Part shown: piece after piece, positions 33,060 through 41,900 of the stretch | Numbering within the stretch: position 1 is the stretch's first letter | How the letters are laid out: each line of letters begins with the position of its first letter | Assembly: GCA_947475245.1 (NCBI GenBank) | Contig: CANJLW010000010.1 | Location: 1-64,000 of the forward strand | Direction: 5' to 3' | Length of the DNA: 64,000 bases | Source of the DNA: Acetobacteraceae bacterium | Lineage (GTDB): Bacteria > Pseudomonadota > Alphaproteobacteria > Acetobacterales > Acetobacteraceae | Made by a program: the position numbers and the translations under genes | The notes under the pieces: model-generated | The model's database searches: none | What the model saw: the letters and a program-made list of their open reading frames with translations, nothing else | Told to the model about the DNA's origin: nothing

Positions 33060-33220
33060 GGCACACTTTACAAAAAACGAAGCTTCAACCAGGTTACCGA
33101 TCCGCGCTGAAACCTTCTGTCGAAGATCGCCGCCAAACCGTTAATCTGCCGTTAACACACTCCGTTTACCGTGTTAGCGCTCCCATGTTAAGTGTTTTTT
33201 ATCAAATTAAATCTCTATTT

Positions 33221-34294
33221 TTATTCATTAGGCGCCAACCGAGCGTTGCGCTCACGCTCCAGCAACAGGCGCTTGCGCGGTATTCCCCACCGATACCCCG
33301 TCAAATCGCCATCCCCGGCGACGACGCGATGGCACGGCACGGCCAATGACACAGGGTTCGTCGCGCAAGATCGCGCAACCGCGCGCACCGCCTTGGTATT
33401 GCCGACCATCCCCGCCAACTGACCGTAAGTACGCGTCTCCCCGGCGGGTATCCGACACAGAGTCTCCCAAACGCGCTGCTGAAACGCCGTGCCGCGCAAA
33501 TCCAACGGCAGACTCAGCGCCTGCTTCGGCTCCTCCAAAAATGCCAGCACCGCGCGAATGGTGTCACCCAGACCGACAGGATCGTCCAACAGCGTCGCTC
33601 GTGGAAAACGCCGACGCAGATCGCCCAACAACGCGTCGTCCGGCTCCGCGAAACCCAAAAAGCAGACGCCCTTATCCGTCGCGCCCACCAACAAGCGACC
33701 AAACAGACAATCGGCGAAGGCGATGCGGATCGACTCGCCCGCCCCGCCCCGCCGCACCGCGCCGGGAGTCATCCCCAGCAGCGAGTCGGCTTTCTCGTAA
33801 ACCCGGCTTTCCGACCCATAGCCGGCATCGGCGATCGCATCCGCGACCCGCGCGCCGGATGACAGCGCAGCCTGCAAGCGCCGAGCACGCACACCCTCGG
33901 CATAGCTGCGCGGGGTGACGCCGGTATGATCCTTGAACATCCGCAGAAAGTGAAAGCGCGAGTAGCCGGAGCGTTGGGCCAGCGTATCCAGCGCGGGCAT
34001 CGACTCCGCCGTCTGGATAAAGGCGCAGGCGTCGTTGATCGCCGCGCGGGCAATCGCCGCGCGCTCCCCCTTCGGATCGCAGCGCTTGCAGGCGCGGAAA
34101 CCGGCGGCTTCCGCGTCCGGGACGGTATCGAAAAACCGCACATTGCGGCGCAGCGGGCGCGGCGACGGGCAGCCGGGTCGGCAGTAAATGCCCATCGTCG
34201 TCACGGCGTAAAGGAAATCGCCCGCGCGGCGGTCGAGGACCTGTTGCCAGAGAGAGTCGTCTGACACGAGGTCGGTGCTGATCTGATCGTTCAT
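33221..34294 (-). CDS. ada: Ada, O6-methylguanine/phosphotriester methyltransferase and AraC-type activator
   Basis: Ada repairs alkylated DNA and activates its own regulon. The N-terminal zinc domain holds Cys38 in YCRPGCPSPRP and the CKRC pair. An AraC helix-turn-helix region (YSRFHFLRMFKDHTGVTPRS) follows. The C-terminal transferase domain ends in PCHRVVAGDGDL, with Cys321 as methyl acceptor. Both active-site cysteine numbers equal those of the E. coli protein. I start at 34294 (MNDQISTDL); the longer frame adds 12 residues. It is followed by an AT-rich gap and lies downstream of an ompA-like gene on the same strand. Confidence 0.95.
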   Translation of the reverse strand: MNDQISTDLVSDDSLWQQVLDRRAGDFLYAVTTMGIYCRPGCPSPRPLRRNVRFFDTVPDAEAAGFRACKRCDPKGERAAIARAAINDACAFIQTAESMPALDTLAQRSGYSRFHFLRMFKDHTGVTPRSYAEGVRARRLQAALSSGARVADAIADAGYGSESRVYEKADSLLGMTPGAVRRGGAGESIRIAFADCLFGRLLVGATDKGVCFLGFAEPDDALLGDLRRRFPRATLLDDPVGLGDTIRAVLAFLEEPKQALSLPLDLRGTAFQQRVWETLCRIPAGETRTYGQLAGMVGNTKAVRAVARSCATNPVSLAVPCHRVVAGDGDLTGYRWGIPRKRLLLERERNARLAPNE

Positions 34295-34346
34295 GGCGTC
34301 AGAGTGCCGCGATTGGCACTCCGCCGCCATCCGAAGCGTGCGCCGA

Positions 34347-35423
34347 CTACTTCAGAACGATTTCCACGCGACGGTTCTGCGGTTCCCGCACGCCCGGGGC
34401 GGTCGGAACCAACGGCTTGGTCTGGCCATAGCCCTGGATCACGATGGCGCTCTTCGGCACCCCATCCTTCACCAATTCCATCGCCACCGCCTCTGCTCGG
34501 CGCATCGACAGGCCTTGGTTGTACTGCGCGGTGCCGGATGCATCGGTATAGCCGCTGACCTCGATACGGGTCGTACGCGCGCGGGTCGATGCCTCCGCCG
34601 CTTCCTTGACGATGGCGCGCGCGCGATCCGTCAGCGCGGCTTTGTCCCAGTCGAAAAACACGAGGAACGAGCGCGCGGCCGCAACCACCGGGGCCGGAGT
34701 CGCGGCGGGGGCAGAGGCGACGACGGCCGGCGGGGTCACGCCGAAAGCATAGCGCACGCCCAGCAGAAAGCTGTGATTGTACTGGTTTTGCAGGCGCAGG
34801 CTGCTGGTGGTCGGGCCGGGCGTCACGGTGGATTGAAAGCTTTCCTGCCCCAGCGCGCCGAAGAACCGATACTCCGACGTTACCGACAGGCCGGGCACGC
34901 CGGGCATCGGAAAGGACAAGCCGGCGATGGCCTGCACGGCGGGACGGCCTTGCGTGCCCGTGCTGGTTGAACCCGCCGCCGCCGTACCCAGAACGACCGA
35001 ATTCGCATTGGTCCAGGCATAGCCGGCGCCGACGCCGACATAGGGGTAGATCCAGGGCGATCCGACATCCATGTCGAACAGCGCGTTACCCATGACGCCA
35101 TAGGTGCGCAGCGTGCCGCTGCCGGCGGATTTGGCGATGCCGGTGTTGCGGATATTGCCTTCCAGCTCCAACCGCAGGCCATTGCCGAAGCCGTAGCCGA
35201 CGCTGCCGAGACCGACGATACCGCCTTCGGTCCCCAGATGCGCGCGCGGAGAGGTCGCGGCGGTGGAGCGAAGACCGATATCCTCCGGCAGGTTATAGCC
35301 GACTCCGCCGCCGATATAGGGACCCTGGAACGGCTGTGCCCAGGCATCGCCGCATGCGGCCGAAGCCACGGAAACCAACGCGGCGCCCATCAGCGCCGAA
35401 ACATGCCTTGCGTTCATTGCCAT
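34347..35423 (-). CDS. OmpA-family outer-membrane protein (copy 1)
   Basis: A signal peptide ending at about residue 29 precedes an eight-strand beta-barrel domain (GPYIGGGVGYNLPEDIG, YPYVGVGAGYAW, FLLGVRYAFG). A short Ala/Pro linker leads to the OmpA_C peptidoglycan-binding domain (VFFDWDKAALTDRAR, EVSGYTDASGTAQYN, SMRRAEAV, GVREPQNRRVEIVLK). The 358-aa architecture is standard. It is paralogous to the gene at 35556, with similar blocks throughout. ATGs at 35423 and 35417 are both possible. It should anchor the envelope to peptidoglycan. Confidence 0.92.
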   Translation of the reverse strand: MAMNARHVSALMGAALVSVASAACGDAWAQPFQGPYIGGGVGYNLPEDIGLRSTAATSPRAHLGTEGGIVGLGSVGYGFGNGLRLELEGNIRNTGIAKSAGSGTLRTYGVMGNALFDMDVGSPWIYPYVGVGAGYAWTNANSVVLGTAAAGSTSTGTQGRPAVQAIAGLSFPMPGVPGLSVTSEYRFFGALGQESFQSTVTPGPTTSSLRLQNQYNHSFLLGVRYAFGVTPPAVVASAPAATPAPVVAAARSFLVFFDWDKAALTDRARAIVKEAAEASTRARTTRIEVSGYTDASGTAQYNQGLSMRRAEAVAMELVKDGVPKSAIVIQGYGQTKPLVPTAPGVREPQNRRVEIVLK

Positions 35424-35498
35424 CCGCCTTCTCTGCCTGCGCCATAGTGTGATGAACGATCATGCGGCGCTTGTCACGTCCGCGGTAGAGTGGACATG

Positions 35499-35521
35499 AA
35501 AAAGGGCGCCTTTCGGCGCCC
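35499..35521 (-). terminator. intrinsic terminator after ompA copy 2
   Basis: On the minus strand GGGCGCC-GAAA-GGCGCCC is followed by a run of T. It lies 34 bases after the stop of the 35556 gene and before the next ompA-like gene, so the two paralogues are probably separate transcripts. Confidence 0.85.
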
Positions 35522-35555
35522 TGATCCATATTCGGCCGGTTTCGATCACCCAAAC

Positions 35556-36629
35556 TTACTTGAGGATGATTTCCACGCGGCGGTTCTGCGGTTCCCGCAC
35601 GCCCGGGCCGGTCGCGACGAGCTGACGGGTCTGGCCATAGCCCTGGATGCTGATCGCGTTCTTTGCGACGCCCTTGGCGACCAGTTCGGCGGCGACGGCT
35701 TGCGCGCGGCGCATCGAGAGGCCCTGGTTGTACGGGGCGGTGCCGGAGCTGTCGGTGTAGCCGTTCACTTCGATCCGGGTAACCTGGACCTTCGTGGAGG
35801 CGGCGGCGGCTTCGGAGATGATCTGACGAGCGCGATCCGTCAGGGTCGCCTTATCCCAGTCGAAGAACACGAGGTAGGAGCGGGCCGGAACCTGCGCCGC
35901 GACCGGAACGGCCGGAGCAGCGGAGACCGGAGCCGGGGCCACGCCGAAGGCATAACGCATGCCGACCAGCACGGAGTGGTTGTAGTTGTCGTCAAGCTTG
36001 ACGGTGGTGCGGGCGCTCGCGGCGCCGGCGGTAACGGTCGCGCTGTAGTTGCGATCGCCCATCATGCCCATGAAACGGTATTCAGCGGTCAGCGACAGTC
36101 CGGGAGCGCCGGTGATCGGCAGAGCCGCGCCGAGGATCGCCTGATACGCGAAGGCACCCTTGGTCTGGTCGATGGCGATCGACGTGCCGCCGCCCGCGCC
36201 GTGGTTGTTCTGCAGCATCGCCCACTGATAGCCGGCGCCGACGCCGACATACGGGGTAACGCCGGGAACCGCGCCGACGAAGTCATAGAACACGTTGGCC
36301 ATGGCGCCGAACTTCTGTTCGTTGCCGCCGAAAGAGGTGATGCCGCCGCCGTTGTTCAGGCCGTTGCCGCCGTTGTAGCGGAACGAACCTTCGAGTTCAG
36401 CGCGCAGGCCGTTGCCGAAGCCCCAACCGCCGCTGAGCACGACGACCGGTCCGATGTTGTGCTTGATGGCCGCGGAGGTGGAAACGCCACCCAGGGACTT
36501 GATGTCTTCGTCATGCATGAAATTCACGCCGGCACCGCCGGCAATGTACGGACCATTGACCGCTTGTGCATTCGCAACCAGCGGCAACGCCATCATGGTT
36601 GCGGCGGCCAATAAACTGCGGAACTTCAT
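35556..36629 (-). CDS. OmpA-family outer-membrane protein (copy 2)
   Basis: The protein has a signal peptide (MKFRSLLAAATMMALPLVANA), a beta-barrel of about 200 residues (GPYIAGGAGVNFMHDED, YVGVGAGYQWAML, VLVGMRYAFG) and an OmpA_C domain (FFDWDKATLTDRAR, EVNGYTDSSGTAPYN, GVREPQNRRVEIILK). The start at 36629 is backed by AGGAG eight bases upstream. The barrel differs from copy 1 by a glycine/asparagine-rich loop after residue 85, while the C-terminal domain is nearly the same. The pair looks like a recent tandem duplication. Confidence 0.92.
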   Translation of the reverse strand: MKFRSLLAAATMMALPLVANAQAVNGPYIAGGAGVNFMHDEDIKSLGGVSTSAAIKHNIGPVVVLSGGWGFGNGLRAELEGSFRYNGGNGLNNGGGITSFGGNEQKFGAMANVFYDFVGAVPGVTPYVGVGAGYQWAMLQNNHGAGGGTSIAIDQTKGAFAYQAILGAALPITGAPGLSLTAEYRFMGMMGDRNYSATVTAGAASARTTVKLDDNYNHSVLVGMRYAFGVAPAPVSAAPAVPVAAQVPARSYLVFFDWDKATLTDRARQIISEAAAASTKVQVTRIEVNGYTDSSGTAPYNQGLSMRRAQAVAAELVAKGVAKNAISIQGYGQTRQLVATGPGVREPQNRRVEIILK

Positions 36630-36823
36630 CCTGTTTCTCCTGTTTTGCCGGCGCGGCGAAGCGTCGTACCCGCCAGCATTGCCATAACAACTACTTAACC
36701 CGATCCGGGCACGAATGCGAGAGGGTGCGGTACGTTTAGCGGCATGTGTTGCGCTACGGCCACAGAGTACACGATAGCCACACCGAAGCCGATACCTACC
36801 TATATCGCCCAATACTGACCTTT

Positions 36824-36919
36824 TGGCGGAAGAGAGCAGGAGTCGAACCTACCCGGGACCGCTTGGCAGCCCCAACCGGGTTTGAAGTCCGGCCGACCCA
36901 CCGGGGCCGCTTCTCCTCC
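36824..36919 (-). tRNA. selC: tRNA-Sec (anticodon TCA), selC
   Basis: The gene is 96 bases including an encoded CCA. It has the 8-bp acceptor stem GGAGGAGA/TCTCTTCC, one more pair than other tRNAs, and a long extra arm TGGGGCTGCCAAGCGGTCCC that differs from any serine tRNA. The anticodon loop CTTCAAA reads UGA. A single A-C mismatch closes the anticodon stem. The T arm GGTTCGACTCC is standard. It starts one base after the selA stop codon on the same strand. Confidence 0.93.
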
Positions 36920-36920
36920 G

Positions 36921-38303
36921 TCAAACAGTATCCGCCGCTCCGCCCGACTTGGGAAGCTGGGCAAGAAAAATTCCTTCCTCCGCCGGCTCCAGACAGCGGC
37001 AATCCAGCCATAACCGCCCCTGCGCCAACCGTCCGATCACCGGACGCCGCAAACCGCGCAACATCGCGGCCAGCGAATCCAGCCCCGAACCGCCGATCGT
37101 CACCGCCGCGGAAGGCAGCAGATCGACCGGCATGGCGCCCGATCCGATCTGACTGCGGCACATCTCGATACCTATCGGACGATCCGGCCAAAGCCTGGCC
37201 AGTCCGGCGGCCATGCGTTCGGCGGTGGCCTGAATGTCGGCCTGCGCACGCGTCAGCAGGCGCAACGCCGGCAGGCATTCGGCCAACCGATCGGGATCGC
37301 GATACAGACGCAACACCGACTCCAGCGCCGCCAGTCGCCCCTTGTCCAAACGCAGAGCGCGCTTCAGCGGGTTCGCGTTGATTTGCTTCAGCAGATCGGC
37401 CCGCCCGACGATCAAACCGGCCTGCGGACCGCCCAACAGCTTATCGCCGGAAAACGTCACGATGTCCGCGCCCGCCGCCAAAGCCTCTCGCGGGGTGGTT
37501 TCGTGCGGCAAACCCCAACGGTCGAGGTCGATCAGGCTGCCGCTGCCCAGATCGTCGAACAGCGGCAGACCGGCGCCATGCGCGATCGTCGCCAATTGAT
37601 CGGTCGGAACAGCGGCTGTGAAGCCGGTAATCGCGTAATTCGCCTGATGCACCCGCATCAGGGCCGCCATGTCCGGACCGATCGCGCCGATATAGTCCTT
37701 GGGATGCGTGCGATTCGTCGTGCCGACTTCGCGCAGGATCGCGCCGGAACGCGCCATGATGTCGGGCACCCGAAACGCCCCGCCGATCTCGATCAACTCC
37801 CCCCGCGACACCGCCACCTGCTTGCCCAGCGCAAGGGTATTCAGGACCAGCATGACGGCGGCGGCGTTGTTGTTGACGACGGTCGCCGCTTCCGCCCCCG
37901 TCAGTTCGCGCAACAACGGCCCGATATGGTCGTCGCGCTCCCCCCTCCGGCCCGTGTTCAGGTCGAATTCCAACGAGGTCGCCCCCCGCATCGCCGCCGC
38001 CGCAGCGTCCGCCGCTTCGGGCGGCATTGGCGCGCGCCCAAGGTTCGTGTGCAGGACGGTGCCCGTCAGATTGAACACCACCCGCTGCGACGGTTCGGCG
38101 GCGCGCGCCAGACGATCCCCGGCTTCGTCCAACAGGTCCCTGGGCGGTGCGTGAAACAGCCGCTCCGCCCGTCGATCGGCCAGGACCAGGCGCAGGGCGG
38201 CGGCGGTGGCGGTTCGGCCAAACCGCGCGAGCAGAACGGCTGCCTCCGGCATGCGCAGCAGCGCGTCGAGCGAAGGAAGCGGGGGGCTGGAAGGATGGGT
38301 CAT
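36921..38303 (-). CDS. selA: L-seryl-tRNA(Sec) selenium transferase
   Basis: SelA converts seryl-tRNA(Sec) to selenocysteyl-tRNA with selenophosphate and pyridoxal phosphate. Blocks seen include [48 protein letters not shown] and the PLP lysine in [19 protein letters not shown]. At 460 aa it is full length. The TGA stop is followed after one base by tRNA-Sec, so the enzyme and its substrate tRNA share a transcript. SelB and selenophosphate synthetase genes are not in the window. Confidence 0.96.
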   Translation of the reverse strand: MTHPSSPPLPSLDALLRMPEAAVLLARFGRTATAAALRLVLADRRAERLFHAPPRDLLDEAGDRLARAAEPSQRVVFNLTGTVLHTNLGRAPMPPEAADAAAAAMRGATSLEFDLNTGRRGERDDHIGPLLRELTGAEAATVVNNNAAAVMLVLNTLALGKQVAVSRGELIEIGGAFRVPDIMARSGAILREVGTTNRTHPKDYIGAIGPDMAALMRVHQANYAITGFTAAVPTDQLATIAHGAGLPLFDDLGSGSLIDLDRWGLPHETTPREALAAGADIVTFSGDKLLGGPQAGLIVGRADLLKQINANPLKRALRLDKGRLAALESVLRLYRDPDRLAECLPALRLLTRAQADIQATAERMAAGLARLWPDRPIGIEMCRSQIGSGAMPVDLLPSAAVTIGGSGLDSLAAMLRGLRRPVIGRLAQGRLWLDCRCLEPAEEGIFLAQLPKSGGAADTV

Positions 38304-38344
38304 GTCGGTCGCATGGTAGCGGCGGAACCGAAAGCGACAAGCCG

Positions 38345-38860
38345 ATGACCGTCATTGCCATTCCAGCGCTCGAAACCCAACGGCTGCGCCTGCGCGCGTT
38401 TCGGGCGGAGGATTGGCACGCCTTCGCCGCGATGGAGGCAAGGCCGGAGATGCGTCGCTATCGCGGCGGGAGCCCGTTGACGCCGGAATTGGCCTGGACG
38501 TCGATGCAGACGATCCTGGGCCAATGGGCGCTGCGCGGTTATGGGGCGTTCGCGCTGGAAACCAAGGCGGAGGGGCGGTTCGCGGGGTTCGCCGGCATTC
38601 TGCATCCGGCAGACTGGCCGGAACCCGAGCTGGCCTATTCCATCGACACGCCGCTTTGGGGCGCGGGGCTGGCGGTCGAGGCCGCGACCGCCGCGCGTGA
38701 CTGGGGCTTTGCCGCCTTCGGGTTCGAACGGTTGGTCAGCTACATAATGTCGGACAATCTGCCATCGCGTCGGGTGGCCGCGAAGTTGGGCGCGACGCAG
38801 CAGGGCACGCAGCCCTTACGTGGGATCATGGCGGAGCGCTGGGTTCACCCTCGGCGATAG
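38345..38860 (+). CDS. GNAT-family N-acetyltransferase (RimJ/RimL-like)
   Basis: The protein begins [20 protein letters not shown], has a central [20 protein letters not shown] with the acetyl-CoA loop region, and ends [21 protein letters not shown] then LGA. This is the pattern of the Acetyltransf_3 subfamily that includes ribosomal protein acetyltransferases. The ATG at 38345 is chosen because the domain begins there; upstream in-frame sequence lies antisense within selA. At 171 aa it is complete. It is divergent from selA by 41 bp. The substrate is unknown. Confidence 0.85.
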   Translation: MTVIAIPALETQRLRLRAFRAEDWHAFAAMEARPEMRRYRGGSPLTPELAWTSMQTILGQWALRGYGAFALETKAEGRFAGFAGILHPADWPEPELAYSIDTPLWGAGLAVEAATAARDWGFAAFGFERLVSYIMSDNLPSRRVAAKLGATQQGTQPLRGIMAERWVHPRR

Positions 38861-38937
38861 CGCCCACCCGTGCCGCCGATACCGCGGTCCGCGTAGCGAA
38901 CGGCGTTCGGGCCGATTGAGTACCGCACAACGGATAC

Positions 38938-41900
38938 CTAACCGAATATACCGCCGAACAATGGATGGTTGGGATCGCTGGGATCAACAAGACCGAGCTT
39001 CGCGGTATTCACGTCGGCATAGCCGAGCGGGCCGGAGGGTGCGGTGGGGGTGAGGCCGGTGAGGTCCTGTTTGATCAGGGCCAGCAGGTCTTTCGACACC
39101 GTAAGGCCGAGCAAATCGAGCAACGGCTTCAGGGTACCGCCGATCGAGCGTAGGGCGGCGTCGTCGTTGGCGATGATCGTCGAGGCCGTGGCGGTCCCGA
39201 TTGTCGCCCCGCCGGTCGGGTTGGACAGGGTGACGGAAAAGCTTTCGTCGGCTTCCACGGCGGTATCGCCCGCGACGCCGATCTGAATGGTCTTGATGCT
39301 CTCGCCGACGCCGAAGTTAACCGTCCCGGTCGGCAGGACATTGGCGGCAAAATCGGCCGTGGTGACATTCGCCCCGCCTACCGACCAGGACACAGCCTGA
39401 GCAGCAGCGGTCGAGCCGGTGCGTGTAACAACAAAGCCGAAGTTCGTCGTGCCGCTGTTGCCCTCGGCCTTGGTGCTCTGCAACACGGAGATCGTGAAGG
39501 CCGAGTCGTCGTTTTGAACGGTGCCGACCGCGACATTGTTCAGCACCGTGGTCCCGCCGGACACGCCGCCAATCGTAACCGCGAAGGACTCCGAACCCTC
39601 GACCACCCGGTCGCCGACAACATTGACGGTGACGGTCTTGACGGACTCCCCGGCCGCGAAAGCGACGGTGCCCGAGGGGAACGCGCCGCCGGTAAAATCC
39701 GAGGCGGAGGCGGGGGTCGTGCTGGTCGGCGCGACGGACCACGTCGCGCTTGTGTCTCCGGTAAGGCTGCCGCCGCGCGTGACCGTGAAGGTGAAGGGAG
39801 TCGCGCCGCCGGTCGAGCCTTCCGGTTTAACCGCGGAAGCCGCCGCGATCGACAGCGTGGCGACCGAAACGTCGTCATTGAGGATGGTGCCGGATGCGAC
39901 GGTCGTGGCCAGGGTCGCGGCGCCGGTGGGCGCGGACAGCGTGATGTTGAAGGCCTCATCCGCCTCCACCGCCGTATCGCCGACAACGTTGACCGTGACG
40001 GTCTTGACCGTTTCCCCGGCGGCGAAAGAGACACTGCCGGTGGGAAAAGCATTGCCGACAAAATCGGCGGCATTGGCGCTGTTGCCGGCAACGGTCCCGG
40101 AAACGGTCCAGGTCGCGCCCGCCGCGACGGCCGTGTTGCCGAAACGCGTGACGGTGAAGGTCAGCGGCGTGGCACCCGACGCGCCTTCCGCGCGGGCCGC
40201 CGACGCCGCCGCGATGGACAGGTAGGCCGGGGCGACATCGTCGTTCAGGATCGTGCCGGTAACGCTGGCGGTGCCGATCGTCATCCCTCCGGTCGCGGAG
40301 GACAGGGATACCTGGAAGGTTTCGTCCAGCTCCGCGGCGGTATCGCCGGCAACCGCGACAGAAATCACCTTGCTCGTCTCGCCCGCCGCAAAGGTGACAA
40401 CCCCGCTCGGCAGCAAGCCGCCGCTGAAATCCGCCGCGTTCGCGGGGTTGACGCCGGTTCCGGCAACCGACCAGCCCACGGTCTGCGCCGCGGCGGTATA
40501 GCCGATGCGGGTGACGGTGAAGTTGAATGCGACGGTGCCGGCATTGCCTTCGGACAGGGCGATGCCCGTTGCGCCGATCGATACGCGAGAATCGTCGTTC
40601 TGGATCGTGCCGGAGGCCGACGCCCCGACAATGCGCGTCGTCGCGTTGGGCGCGGACAGATTGACCGAGAAGGTCTCATCGCCCTCGATCGTCGAGTCGC
40701 CCGCCACGTTGACAGTGATCGTTTTGCTGGTTTCGCCCGCGGCGAAAGCGACGGTGCCGGATGACAGGACGCCGCCGGAGAAGTCGGTGATGGTGGCCGA
40801 ACCGGCAAAGACCGACCAATTGGCGCTGGCCGCGATGGCAGTGTTGCCCGCGCGCGTGACCTGGAAGGTGAACGGGGTGACCGCGCCGGCCAATCCTTCA
40901 AGCTTCACGGCCGAGGCGGCGGCGACAGACAGGGTTGCCGGTGCGATGTCGTCGTTGCGGATCAGTCCGTTCGCGGTGGCCGCCGTAATCGTCGCGCCGT
41001 TGGTCGCGCCGCTGAGCGTGACGGTAAAGGCCTCGTCCAACTCAACCGTCGTGTCGCCGGCCACGTTGACGGTGACCAGTTTAGCGGTTTCCCCGGCGGC
41101 GAAGGTCACGCTGCCGGACGGGAGAACCCCGCCCACGAAATCCGCCGCGTCGGCACTATTGGCCGATACCGACCAGTTGACGGCGGTGGTGCCCGTCAGA
41201 TTGGCCGAACGGGTGACGGTGAAGGTGAGCGCGACGGAACCGCTGTCGCCTTCAATCTTGGACGCATCGGTCGCGGCGATCGCCAGTTGCGCGGCGACGG
41301 GAACCGGCGTGCCGGGCAAGGGAAGCGTGGCGACCGCGACGACCTGGTCGTCGAATTGCAGATACTCGACGTTGCTAAGCGTATGGACGATGCCGTTGGC
41401 GCTGACGGTTGCCCCGCCGGCGGCGTTACGGAAGGCGCTGTAGCCGGCGAACGTGCCGGCCAGCACGACGGTGTCGGAACCCGCGCCGCCGTCGATGATG
41501 TCGCCATCGTCGTTCAGGATAAACCGGTCATTGCCGCTGCCGCCGATCGCGATGTCGATATGTGTGCCGAAGGCGATGCCGATGTTGTTGGCGAGACCGG
41601 CGACGCTGCTGTAGCCGCCCTGGCGCAGGTCGACGACCGATGTCGTGGAATAGCCGGACAGGTTCAGCGTGTTGTTCAGGCCGGAATTATACAGCGTTAT
41701 GACCGGCTTGGTGTCCTTGGTGAAATCGAACTGCGAGATCGTGTCGGTCGTGCCCGTGATCGTCGTATACGTGATGTTGGTGCCGAAGCCGTAAATCTGC
41801 CCGCCGGAGAACGTCGATGCGGTGGATGCGCCGTACAGGCGCTGCACCCCGGCGATATCGAGCGGCATCGGCGTATAGGGCGCACGGTAATAGCCGTCCG

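Noticed and set aside
36660-36820. Additional tRNA near selC
   Set aside because: No second cloverleaf could be found; the region looks like the ompA promoter and the selC trailer.
39150-41280. CRISPR-like repeat array
   Set aside because: The repeats are long in-frame protein domains (Calx-beta) without short identical repeats and unique spacers.
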